DNA from: an uncultured Butyrivibrio sp.
GTDB taxonomy: Bacteria; Bacillota; Clostridia; Lachnospirales; Lachnospiraceae
Length of the DNA: 33,600 bases
Direction of reading: 5' to 3'
Assembly: GCA_946546925.1 (NCBI GenBank)
Contig: CAMNOS010000014.1
Coordinates: forward strand, 1-33,600
The notes beneath the pieces were generated by a model. That model searched no databases. It was given only the letters and a program-made list of their open reading frames with translations, and was not told where the DNA came from. Each line of letters begins with the position of its first letter. The stretch's first letter is position 1. Below, one piece after another: positions 1 to 7,324 of the stretch. Made by a program: the position numbers and the translations under genes.

Positions 1-285
1 GAAATCCTGTGTTCTTCAATATTCTGGCAGCTATAGTTCTTTTGCAGTCTTAAACAGTCGTAGATAATGATTGAATTCCAGAAATAAAAACAAACACATA
101 CAAATATGCAATGTTAATACTCCCAACAAACAACTTGTACAATAATAAAACGGGAATCATGCAGCGTCCTGAATCGGACCTTCACTGCATAGGTTCAGAA
201 TGAATCTCTTAGAACAATCAGAACAAATGTTAATATAGCAGAATCATTATTCAATTGCAACTACACTCTGCAATATTCATATGTG
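1..285. other. gene-free left edge
   Basis: AT-rich stretch with no convincing ORF on either strand. It lies beyond the leuS terminator. The minus strand carries a plausible promoter (232-260), so the stretch is probably the long 5' leader of a gene left of the window. On the minus strand the bases around 150-180 can fold (TGCAG with CTGCA, inner GTCC with GGAC). I do not recognise a riboswitch or T-box core. Confidence 0.5.
232..260 (-). promoter_or_regulatory. putative sigma-A promoter reading out of the window
   Basis: On the minus strand TTGCAA (255-260), a 17-base spacer and TATATT (232-237). It lies just beyond the leuS terminator and points to the left edge. No start codon with a good ribosome site follows before position 1, so the leader would exceed 200 nt. 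Confidence 0.4.
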
Positions 286-330
286 AAAAAAATCGTGTAA
301 CGATATTCACCATAAATATCGTTACACGAT
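286..330 (-). terminator. rho-independent terminator of leuS
   Basis: A perfect 16-bp inverted repeat (292-307 with 315-330, 7-base loop), followed on the minus strand by a run of seven T. It sits about 45 bases after the leuS stop codon and is the clearest intrinsic terminator in the window. Confidence 0.9.
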
Positions 331-373
331 CAGCGTACTTTCTTATTTCAAGAGCATGTCTCAAAAGCCAGAC

Positions 374-2803
374 TCACTTTACAACAATGTTCAGTATCTT
401 ACCGGGAACATAGATTTCCTTCACTACGTTCTTTCCATCAAGCTTATCTGCGATGAGTTCCTTGCCCTTGGCAATTACTTCATCCTTGGGGTCCTCTTTG
501 CCGATTGACAGAGTAGCCTTAACCTTGCCGTTGATCTGAACTGCAATCTCTACTGTATCCTCGACACACTTGGACTCATCAAAGGTCGGCCATGTCTCAT
601 AGGCAATTGTGCTGTCATGTCCAAGGATCTGCCATATCTCCTCACCCACGTGAGGGCAGATGCAGGAGAGCATCTTGATGAAGTTCTCAGCATACTCTCT
701 CGGGCACTTGCCTTCCTTATATACTGCGTTTACAAAGATCATCATCTGAGCGATGGCTGTGTTGAAGCCAAGCTGTTCAAAGTCACCTGTAACCTTCTTG
801 ACGGTCTGGTGATAAACCTTCTCAAGGTTCCCGTTATTCTCATCTGTGATGTTGCCGGGCTCTGTGAAGAAGGTGAACACACGGTTAATGAACTTCCTGG
901 CACCTGTAACCGCTGCTGAGTTCCAGGGCTTTGATACCTCAAGAGGTCCCATGAACATCTCATACAGGCGAAGCGTATCGGCGCCGTAGTCCCTTACGAT
1001 ATCGCTGGGATTTACTACAAATTCAGGGAAGCGCTTACCCATCTTGATGCCGTTCTCGCCAAGGATCATTCCCTGATGAACCAGCTTCTTGAAGGGTTCC
1101 TTGACCGGTGAAAGTCCCTTGCTGTAAAGGAAGCGGTTCCAGATACGTGAGTACAGAAGGTGTCCGACTGCATGCTCAGGTCCACCCACATAGAGGTCTA
1201 CAGGCATCCAGTGCTTAAGAAGCTCCTGATTGGCGAATTCCTTGTCGTTGTCAGGATCGATGTACCTGAGGAAGTACCAGGAAGAACCTGCGGAACCGGG
1301 CATTGTGGACGTCTCCCTTGTGCCCTTGAGTCCGTTCTTGTCATAAGCCTTCCACTCTGTTGCGTTTTCAAGCGGTGCCTTGCCGCCCCTTCCCTTGTAG
1401 TCCTCAAGTTCAGGAAGAACAACAGGAAGCTCTGAGTCATCAAGGAAAACAATTGTGCCGTCTTCCTTGTAAACACAGGGAACGGGCTCACCCCAGTAGC
1501 GCTGACGGGCGAATATCCACTCACGGAAGTGGTAGTTGACCTTTTCTCTTGCAACACCCATATCCACCAGTTTTTTGGTGATGGCCTTCTTGGCCTCCTC
1601 AACGGTAAGTCCGTCAAACTCCTGGGAGTTCTCAAGGATGCAGCCCTTGCCGAGGTAGTCCTGTTTCTCAAAAGCGTGTCCGGAAATATCAACCGTTCCC
1701 TCGACATTATTAATGACCTGAATGAGAGGCAGATTGTGAACCTGCGCATACTCAAAGTCTCTCTGGTCATGAGCGGGAACCGCCATAACAGCACCTGTAC
1801 CATAGCTTGCAAGTACGAAGTCGCCTATGAAAAGAGGCACTTCCTTACCATTTACGGGATTTATAGCATAGATTCCCTTGAGAGGGCATCCTGATTTGGT
1901 CTTGTTGAGATCTGTTCTGTCAAGGTCATTCTTCTTGGCTGTCTCATCAATGTAGGCCTGAACCTCTTCGGGATTCTCAACCCTGTCCATAAGCCCCTTC
2001 ACGATATCTCCATCGGGAGCAAGTACCATAAAGGTAATACCGTAGATAGTCTCGATACAGGTTGTGAAGATTGAGAACTCACCGCCGCCTACGATCTTGA
2101 AATCAACTTCCACACCGGTGGACTTGCCAATCCAGTTGCGCTGTATCTCCTTGGTGGATTCAGGCCAGTCAATCTCATCAAGGCCCTCCAGCAGTTCCTC
2201 AGCAAAGGCCTGCTGGTCGATAACCCACTGCTTCATCATCTTCTTGACAACAGGGTATCCGCCTCTCTCTGACTTGCCGTCAATTACCTCGTCATTGGAA
2301 AGAACTGTTCCCAGCTCATCGCACCAGTTAACCGGCATATCGATGTGCTTGGCGTAACCTGCCTCATACAATTTCTTGAATATCCACTGTGTCCACTTGT
2401 AAAACTTGGGATCGCTGGTTGCGATCATCTTGGACCAGTCATAGTCAAAGCCCAGCTCCTTGAGCTGCTTTGAAAAAGTCTCAATATTCTTCTGGGTAAA
2501 TCCTGCGGGATGGTTGCCTGTTGTAACCGCATACTGCTCAGCAGGAAGTCCGAAAGAGTCATATCCCATGGGATGAAGGACGTTGTATCCCTGCATTCTC
2601 TTCATACGGGACATTATATCAGTAGCAGTGTAGCCTTCCGGGTGACCTGCATGGAGTCCTACTCCTGAAGGATAGGGAAACATATCAAGCGCATAGTATT
2701 TGGGCTTTGAAAAATCCCAGACATCAGTCTTAAATGTCTCATTCTTCTCCCAGTACTCCTGCCACTTTTTCTCAATCGCATGGTGATTATAAACTTCTGA
2801 CAT
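374..2803 (-). CDS. leuS: leucyl-tRNA synthetase
   Basis: Charges tRNA-Leu with leucine in the cytoplasm; class Ia synthetase, 809 residues, a normal length for Firmicutes. Visible are the HIGH-type motif as HAGH (residues 51-54), the CP1 editing domain with the AHDQRD segment (344-349) and YGTGAVMAVP before it, and the KMSKS-type loop as KMGKR (587-591), followed by VVNPSDIV and the C-terminal anticodon-binding helices. The threonine-rich editing strip that reads TTRPDT in E. coli (247-252 there) falls at the same numbers here as TTCIET, keeping the last Thr but losing Arg, Pro and Asp. The start ATG has GAGGAG about 9 bases upstream. Its own promoter lies at 2860-2888, with no room for a T-box, so tRNA-sensing control as seen for many Firmicute synthetases is not evident. 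The identity is secure. Confidence 0.97.
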   Translation of the reverse strand: MSEVYNHHAIEKKWQEYWEKNETFKTDVWDFSKPKYYALDMFPYPSGVGLHAGHPEGYTATDIMSRMKRMQGYNVLHPMGYDSFGLPAEQYAVTTGNHPAGFTQKNIETFSKQLKELGFDYDWSKMIATSDPKFYKWTQWIFKKLYEAGYAKHIDMPVNWCDELGTVLSNDEVIDGKSERGGYPVVKKMMKQWVIDQQAFAEELLEGLDEIDWPESTKEIQRNWIGKSTGVEVDFKIVGGGEFSIFTTCIETIYGITFMVLAPDGDIVKGLMDRVENPEEVQAYIDETAKKNDLDRTDLNKTKSGCPLKGIYAINPVNGKEVPLFIGDFVLASYGTGAVMAVPAHDQRDFEYAQVHNLPLIQVINNVEGTVDISGHAFEKQDYLGKGCILENSQEFDGLTVEEAKKAITKKLVDMGVAREKVNYHFREWIFARQRYWGEPVPCVYKEDGTIVFLDDSELPVVLPELEDYKGRGGKAPLENATEWKAYDKNGLKGTRETSTMPGSAGSSWYFLRYIDPDNDKEFANQELLKHWMPVDLYVGGPEHAVGHLLYSRIWNRFLYSKGLSPVKEPFKKLVHQGMILGENGIKMGKRFPEFVVNPSDIVRDYGADTLRLYEMFMGPLEVSKPWNSAAVTGARKFINRVFTFFTEPGNITDENNGNLEKVYHQTVKKVTGDFEQLGFNTAIAQMMIFVNAVYKEGKCPREYAENFIKMLSCICPHVGEEIWQILGHDSTIAYETWPTFDESKCVEDTVEIAVQINGKVKATLSIGKEDPKDEVIAKGKELIADKLDGKNVVKEIYVPGKILNIVVK

Positions 2804-2859
2804 AGCTGCTACTCCTCTACATATAATTAATACAGGGTACTTTGACCCACTAAAGATAC

Positions 2860-2888
2860 ATTATACATTATCATCCCTGCATCGGCAA
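2860..2888 (-). promoter_or_regulatory. putative leuS promoter
   Basis: On the minus strand TTGCCG (2883-2888), 17-base spacer, TATAAT (2860-2865). It lies in the gap between the ABC transporter stop codon and leuS, and would give a leader of about 50 nt. I see no terminator between the ABC gene and leuS, so read-through from the exporter operon into leuS is possible. Confidence 0.6.
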
Positions 2889-2905
2889 ACAAAAATGCCT
2901 TTGTC

Positions 2906-4690
2906 TCAGGACGCACTGACAAACTGTGAAGAATACAGATCGTAATATGCACCCTTTGCTGCCATCAGGCTCTCATGGTCACCCCACTCCAGTATTCCTC
3001 CGTCATCAATGAAGAATATCCTGTCGGCATTTTTTATGGTCGACAGTCTGTGTGCCACCACAAAAGATGTGCGCTTTTTGAGAAGCTCCTCAATTCCCTT
3101 CTGTACCAGGATCTCTGTCTTGGTGTCGATGCTGGAAGTTGCTTCATCGAGGATCAGTATCCTTGGATCTGTCAAAAGAGTTCTCGCAAAAGCGATCAGC
3201 TGCCTCTGTCCGTTGGACAGTCCCCCGCCCCTCTCTGTTATCACAGTATCGTAGTCCTTTTCCATGCGGCTGATAAAGTCATGTGCGTGTACAGCCTTTG
3301 CCGCAGCTATCATCTCCTCATCGGTGGCATCAGGTCTTCCGTACTTGATATTGTCACGTATTGTTCCGGAAAAGAGATAGTTGTCCTGAGTCATGATCCC
3401 GAGCTGGCTTCTCAAAGACTGGATCGTGACCTTGCTTATGTCATAGCCGTCCACTAAGACTCTCCCGCTCTTAGTATTGTAAAAGCGGCTGATGAGGCTT
3501 ACTATGGTTGTCTTTCCGGCTCCGGTAGGTCCCACCAGAGCAATGGTTTCACCCTTCCCCGCCTTAAAGCTCACATCCTTTAATATATCCACATCAGGTT
3601 CATCGGGATAGGCAAAGGTCACATGGTCAAACTCCACATTTCCCTCGATGTCGGGAATATCAACAACCTCTTCCCCGTCCTTTACAAGAGGGACCATATC
3701 CATGATCTCATACACCCTCTCTGCAGAAGCCAGGTTTGTGATGAGCTTGTTGTAGTAGTTGGCAAGATTTCTTATGGGCTGAAAGAACATACCAAGATAA
3801 AGTACATACGCGGAAAGAGTTCCTATAGACTCCTTCGTAACTCCAAGTCTTGTGACTGCAAGGTAATAGAGGGTTGCAGTTCCAAGACCTCCTGCAATTT
3901 CAATCGTTGGGCTGTAGAGGTCCGTTATCACCACCGCATTTCTGAACGCGTTTATGACTTCATCAACAATACCGTTGAACTCTCTCTCCGACTCCTTCTC
4001 GGCATTAAAGCTCTGGATTATGGAGACGCCCTCTATCCCCTCATGGATGAAGGCTGTCATATTGGAGTCCTTCTTTTTCCATATCTGCCATCTCTTGTGA
4101 GCAAGTATCTCACAGAAATACAGACCTATGAGTATGATGGGGATCGCAACGGCTGCAGAGAGCGTCAGCACGGGACTCTTGATCGTCATTATAACCAGTA
4201 TGACAAGAAGGGTCACCGCCTCAGGAGCCAGAGTCGTGACAGTGCTTGAGAGCACATCCTTGAGCGCATTCACATCTCCCGTGACCCTTGCAAGAATCTT
4301 GCCCGAGGGCCTCTGGTCAAAAAAATCCACTCCGAGTTTCTGTATGTGTACATACAGTCTGCGCCTTATATTCATGATCAGATCATTGGACACATCAGCC
4401 ATTATCCGCCTCCAGATTCTGGTTGCTGCGTAGCTTACAAGCGCTATGATGATCATGATCGCAGCCATGACAAGAAGCCCTTCTTTGTTGCCAGCCACGA
4501 TCTCATCATCTATTATTTTTTCTATGAGGAGAGGATAAGCTGTTGATATCGCCACTGTCAAAAGTATCAGGAGCGTAACGACAACTATCTTCCCCCTGTA
4601 TTCCAGAAGATTGGATAAAAGTCTCTTTAAAACATCAAGCTTTAACGACTCCTTTAATTCCTCATCCTCTCTGGTGCTGTTTATCGCCAT
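2906..4690 (-). CDS. ABC exporter half-transporter, consensus-site subunit (BmrD/LmrD-like)
   Basis: 594 residues: an N-terminal six-helix exporter domain (about 35-330) and a C-terminal ATPase domain. Walker A is GPTGAGKT (387-394), the Q-loop is TQDN near 435, the signature is LSNGQ (491-495, not LSGGQ), Walker B is ILILDE with the catalytic Glu at 516, and the switch His is at 547. The 46-base gap to the upstream half-transporter and the complementary motif changes argue for a heterodimer. This subunit supplies a full Walker B but a changed signature, as expected for the D-type partner in BmrCD, LmrCD and TM287/288. Known members export drugs or other amphipathic molecules; the substrate here is unknown. 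The start ATG lies near AAAAAGGAGG, which ends about 11 bases upstream. Control is probably through the attenuator at 6558-6700. Confidence 0.9.
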   Translation of the reverse strand: MAINSTREDEELKESLKLDVLKRLLSNLLEYRGKIVVVTLLILLTVAISTAYPLLIEKIIDDEIVAGNKEGLLVMAAIMIIIALVSYAATRIWRRIMADVSNDLIMNIRRRLYVHIQKLGVDFFDQRPSGKILARVTGDVNALKDVLSSTVTTLAPEAVTLLVILVIMTIKSPVLTLSAAVAIPIILIGLYFCEILAHKRWQIWKKKDSNMTAFIHEGIEGVSIIQSFNAEKESEREFNGIVDEVINAFRNAVVITDLYSPTIEIAGGLGTATLYYLAVTRLGVTKESIGTLSAYVLYLGMFFQPIRNLANYYNKLITNLASAERVYEIMDMVPLVKDGEEVVDIPDIEGNVEFDHVTFAYPDEPDVDILKDVSFKAGKGETIALVGPTGAGKTTIVSLISRFYNTKSGRVLVDGYDISKVTIQSLRSQLGIMTQDNYLFSGTIRDNIKYGRPDATDEEMIAAAKAVHAHDFISRMEKDYDTVITERGGGLSNGQRQLIAFARTLLTDPRILILDEATSSIDTKTEILVQKGIEELLKKRTSFVVAHRLSTIKNADRIFFIDDGGILEWGDHESLMAAKGAYYDLYSSQFVSAS

Positions 4691-4736
4691 TGTATCTGCA
4701 CCTCCTTTTTGTTATCAGTTCAGAATTATGCACTCA

Positions 4737-6461
4737 TTACTCATTGACAGCATTCCGGTAGTCTCCGTACTGTGCCTCATAAGTGCTGTAGTAAAGTCCT
4801 CTCTTTGCAATGAGCTCGGCGTGGGTTCCACGCTCTTTTACACTGCCGTGTTCAAGGACAATGATCTCATCTGCGTCCTTCACCGAGGATATCCTGTGAC
4901 CGATGATGATCTTGCTGGTATCTTTCTTTTCCCTGAGTTCCTTCTGTATTGCAGCCTCCGTCTCCATATCAAGGGCGGATGTGGAATCGTCAAGTATGAG
5001 CAGTTCTGCCTTCTTGGCCAGAGCCCTGGCTATGGAAAGTCTCTGCTTCTGTCCACCTGAGAGGCCTATTCCCCTCTCACCTATCACAGCGTCGTAGCCG
5101 CCTGTTATCTTCTCCACAAATTCCGTGGCATGCGCGCTCTTTATGGCAGATCTTACTGTCCTCTCATCGCAGCTGTCCTTGCTGCCGAGTCTGACATTCT
5201 CCGTAATGGTGTCGGAAAAAAGAAATACATCCTGGGTTACCACTGAGGAAAAAGCCCTCACATCCTTTAGCGGCATCTTCGATACGTCTTTTCCATCAAT
5301 GCTGATTCTGCCTTCGTTGGCATCATAAAATCTCTCTATCAGATTGACGATGGTACTCTTTCCGGCACCGGTAGCACCCATTATGCCCAGAGTCTGTCCT
5401 CTCTTTATGGAAAAAGAAATGTCTCTCAATATCTCTTTTCCATCCATCCTGAAAGACACATTCTCAAATTTCAGTTCTCCCTTTTCGCCTCGTATCTCTC
5501 CTTCACTTTCCTCGGAATCCTGTATCTGAGGTTTTACTTTGAGAATCCTGTTGATCTTCTTGTAGCCGGCAAGCCCCTGCGAGATCAGTGACAGCATCCA
5601 TCCAAGGTTTTCAATCGGCCAGACAATGCTGATCGAATATGAGACAAACGCCACCAGTGTTCCGTATGTGATGCTGCCGTTTATTGCCGCGAATCCACCA
5701 ATCGCTACGACAAAGGTCTGCATGATCTTGGGAATCACTCCAAGAAGCGGATCTGTATCCGCAAGATCCTGCGCAAATTTCTTGTTGGCATCGCCGTATG
5801 CAAGGTTCTTCTCGTCAAACTTCTTCATTTCATAGCTCTCGGCAGAAAAAGCTTTCACAGTCCTTACACCTGAGATATTCTCTTCCACAACCTTGGTAAG
5901 AGCGGCATTTTTCTCACTTATATCGTCATAATCCCTGCCAAGTTTCTTCTCCAGATGAAGGGCAATATAAGCAAGTGGCGGCATGAACACAAGGGGAACA
6001 AGGCTCAGCTTCCAGTTGAGTCGCACCATGCAGACAACAACTCCTATAAAGTAGACTGCTGCCTCTGTGATGAGCATCCCGACAAATCCCGTCAGATCCC
6101 AGACAGCGCCGGCATCCTCCCTGACTCTCGCCATGATCTCACCCGTGTTGTTCTTGTCGAAGTAACCCTTGTGCAGTGAAAAGATATGCTTCATCATGTC
6201 TTTTCTGAGTCCCGAAGCCACACGGCATCCCGACATGTCACACAGAAACTCCTTTGCAAACTGAAAGAGCGCACGCGAAAGACCTGCTGCCACATACAGA
6301 AAAATATCCCTTCTGAATATGTCCATATTCCTTCCCACAATTACGTCATCCACCATGGAAAGGGTTATAAACGGTACCAGTATGTCCACTGCAGTGCTGA
6401 GTATCAGGCATATTCCGCCAATGGTATACCGCCACCAGTTTCTGATAATATATTTTTTCAT
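4737..6461 (-). CDS. ABC exporter half-transporter, degenerate-site subunit (BmrC/LmrC-like)
   Basis: About 574 residues: exporter membrane domain (about 10-310) then an ATPase domain. Counting from the GTG at 6470, Walker A is GATGAGKS (365-372), the Q-loop Gln is 413, the signature is a normal LSGGQ (470-474), Walker B is LLILDD with Asp at 495 where the catalytic Glu should be, and the switch His is 525. Asp for Glu marks the degenerate nucleotide site of heterodimeric exporters and fits the LSNGQ of the partner encoded next. The frame can open at GTG 6470, but I prefer ATG 6461: AAAAGGGA is too close to the GTG and better spaced for the ATG. It is first in the exporter operon, about 100 bases downstream of the leader-peptide terminator. 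Confidence 0.9.
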   Translation of the reverse strand: MKKYIIRNWWRYTIGGICLILSTAVDILVPFITLSMVDDVIVGRNMDIFRRDIFLYVAAGLSRALFQFAKEFLCDMSGCRVASGLRKDMMKHIFSLHKGYFDKNNTGEIMARVREDAGAVWDLTGFVGMLITEAAVYFIGVVVCMVRLNWKLSLVPLVFMPPLAYIALHLEKKLGRDYDDISEKNAALTKVVEENISGVRTVKAFSAESYEMKKFDEKNLAYGDANKKFAQDLADTDPLLGVIPKIMQTFVVAIGGFAAINGSITYGTLVAFVSYSISIVWPIENLGWMLSLISQGLAGYKKINRILKVKPQIQDSEESEGEIRGEKGELKFENVSFRMDGKEILRDISFSIKRGQTLGIMGATGAGKSTIVNLIERFYDANEGRISIDGKDVSKMPLKDVRAFSSVVTQDVFLFSDTITENVRLGSKDSCDERTVRSAIKSAHATEFVEKITGGYDAVIGERGIGLSGGQKQRLSIARALAKKAELLILDDSTSALDMETEAAIQKELREKKDTSKIIIGHRISSVKDADEIIVLEHGSVKERGTHAELIAKRGLYYSTYEAQYGDYRNAVNE

Positions 6462-6557
6462 AACAATCACATCCCTTTTAAGTCTGATAAAAATGCAAAT
6501 AAAAAACGACAGGATTATGGAGATCCCGCCGCATTAGACACATTTACAAAAGTGTAT

Positions 6558-6596
6558 AAAAAAGGCGTGGCCTCCATATCGGATACCACGCCAAAA
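6558..6596 (-). terminator. attenuator terminator upstream of the ABC exporter operon
   Basis: On the minus strand GGCGTGGTATCC (6581-6592) pairs with GGAGGCCACGCC (6564-6575) across a 5-base loop: ten Watson-Crick pairs, one GU and one mismatch. TTTTTT follows (6558-6563). It lies between the leader ORF stop and the exporter start, so it should block exporter transcription unless the competing structure forms. Confidence 0.85.
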
Positions 6597-6640
6597 CTGC
6601 AAAAGTAACCTGAAATCAGGTAAACTCAGGCGAGGTAACC
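6581..6640 (-). promoter_or_regulatory. predicted antiterminator pairing
   Basis: The 12 bases GGTTACCTCGCC inside the leader ORF (6629-6640, minus strand) can pair with GGCGTGGTATCC (6581-6592), the 5' arm of the terminator: ten Watson-Crick pairs and two U-U mismatches. The same arm cannot be in both helices. A ribosome finishing the leader ORF (stop 6616-6618) would cover the upstream partner and favour termination; one held near the start would leave it free and favour read-through. No folding program was run. Confidence 0.7.
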
Positions 6641-6684
6641 ACTTCTTCCATATCCAGTAAATTGTTGTTTCTGATTCTTAACAT
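6616..6684 (-). CDS. 22-residue leader peptide of the ABC exporter operon
   Basis: A short ORF with an excellent ribosome site: AAAGGAGG ends about 8 bases before the ATG. The peptide begins MLRIRNNNLL, has an acidic middle (DMEE) and ends TSPEFT before TGA. It has no signal sequence or double-glycine leader site, so it does not look like a secreted bacteriocin. The terminator lies 20 bases past its stop codon, and part of the ORF (codons for Val-Val-Thr-Ser-Pro) is the antiterminator arm. This matches the BmrB-BmrCD arrangement in Bacillus subtilis, where drug-slowed translation of a leader ORF lifts termination; BmrB itself is longer. The peptide sequence probably matters mainly as a translation sensor. 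A small cargo peptide of the exporter is the alternative. Confidence 0.75.
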   Translation of the reverse strand: MLRIRNNNLLDMEEVVTSPEFT

Positions 6685-6744
6685 TGTGCTTACCTCCTTT
6701 CGTCTGATTTGTCTAATAATTTATTGTTCTAACTGACAACTCTT

Positions 6745-6773
6745 AAGCTACTCTAATTGACCGCCGTTGTCAA
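6745..6773 (-). promoter_or_regulatory. putative promoter of the leader ORF and exporter operon
   Basis: A perfect -35 box TTGACA (6768-6773), then 17 bases and a weak -10, TAGCTT (6745-6750). A second, poorer candidate has TTGTCA at 6734-6739. The -35 is convincing and the -10 is not, so the exact start site is uncertain. Confidence 0.45.
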
Positions 6774-6799
6774 CAGTAATATGAAAAAAAGTTTCATTT

Positions 6800-7099
6800 T
6801 TACACTGAAGATATCACAAGCTTTTGGGGCTCAACGTTTCTCATCTCGCCCTTTCTGCCGCGGCACACGATGCCCTTCTCTATTGTGATCATGTGAGCAT
6901 GGGCTTTCATGGCCTCATTTATCTGCTTTACAGCATTTTCATAATCCTGTGGTGTCATGGGGATTACGTAGTCATGATTCAAATGTTCTGTAGATATCAT
7001 GGCTGAGCGGAATCTCGGAACATAACGGATTCCGTAGAAAGTACATATCTCCGTGTTCAGCATTCCGCTGTTGTCTGAGCACTGCATTGAAATATACAT
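6800..7099 (-). CDS. hypothetical protein, 99 residues
   Basis: I do not recognise a family. The start is well supported: GAAAGGGGGG ends 6 bases before the ATG. The product is soluble, with no membrane segment or signal peptide. It has two Cys in the first 20 residues, a helical middle (about 50-70: PQDYENAVKQINEAMKAH), then a basic patch, KGIVCRGRKGEMR, and a short hydrophobic end. Downstream lie only a weak hairpin and then the exporter promoter. It could be an independent small gene; nothing ties it functionally to the exporter or to the chemoreceptor upstream. Confidence 0.6.
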   Translation of the reverse strand: MYISMQCSDNSGMLNTEICTFYGIRYVPRFRSAMISTEHLNHDYVIPMTPQDYENAVKQINEAMKAHAHMITIEKGIVCRGRKGEMRNVEPQKLVISSV

Positions 7100-7168
7100 G
7101 ATTACCCCCCTTTCATTCTTCGCAATTCTACCTTACTATCGAATAATCCACATTGCTACGCGATATGC

Positions 7169-7196
7169 GCATGGCTTCACTTCGTTCCCGCCATGC
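7169..7196. repeat. hairpin A of a three-hairpin intergenic stretch
   Basis: GCATGGC (7169-7175) and GCCATGC (7190-7196), a perfect 7-bp stem with a 14-base loop, in the 225-base gap between the chemoreceptor gene and the 99-residue gene. Confidence 0.55.
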
Positions 7197-7208
7197 TCAC
7201 GTCTATTC

Positions 7209-7247
7209 GGAAATCGAATTGCTCATTACTTCGCAATTCTTTTTTCC
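7209..7247. repeat. hairpin B of a three-hairpin intergenic stretch
   Basis: GAATTGC (7216-7222) with GCAATTC (7233-7239). On the minus strand an outer GGAAA/TTTCC pairing extends it across a small internal loop. On the plus strand six T follow the inner stem, but no plus-strand gene is present for it to terminate. Confidence 0.55.
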
Positions 7248-7270
7248 TCATATCCGTTACGTCATTTCAT

Positions 7271-7306
7271 AAACACATTGCTCTGTGCAAGCACAGCAAT
7301 GTGTTT
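7271..7306 (-). terminator. large hairpin downstream of the chemoreceptor gene
   Basis: AAACACATTGC (7271-7281) pairs with GCAATGTGTTT (7296-7306), and the inner TGTGC pairs with GCACA around a 2-base loop: 16 pairs with a 2-base bulge. It begins about 20 bases after the chemoreceptor stop codon and probably ends its transcript, but there is no clear T tract, so it may act as a 3'-end stabiliser. Confidence 0.5.
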
Positions 7307-7324
7307 ACTCATTCCGCCTATCGC

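Noticed and set aside
617-919. Plus-strand frames across leuS, the ABC genes, fbp and the DUF3160 gene
   Set aside because: They mirror well-supported minus-strand coding sequences, show no ribosome sites and match no families.
2804-2905. T-box leader for leuS
   Set aside because: The gap is only about 100 bases with a promoter 60 bases from the start codon; no T-box core or specifier stem is visible.
6616-6684. Leader ORF as a bacteriocin precursor exported by the ABC pair
   Set aside because: No double-glycine site, no core peptide, no peptidase domain in the exporter and no modification enzyme nearby; the terminator layout explains it better.
7216-7245. Plus-strand intrinsic terminator
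   Set aside because: A weak A+T-rich stem with six T does fit, but no plus-strand gene exists anywhere in the window.
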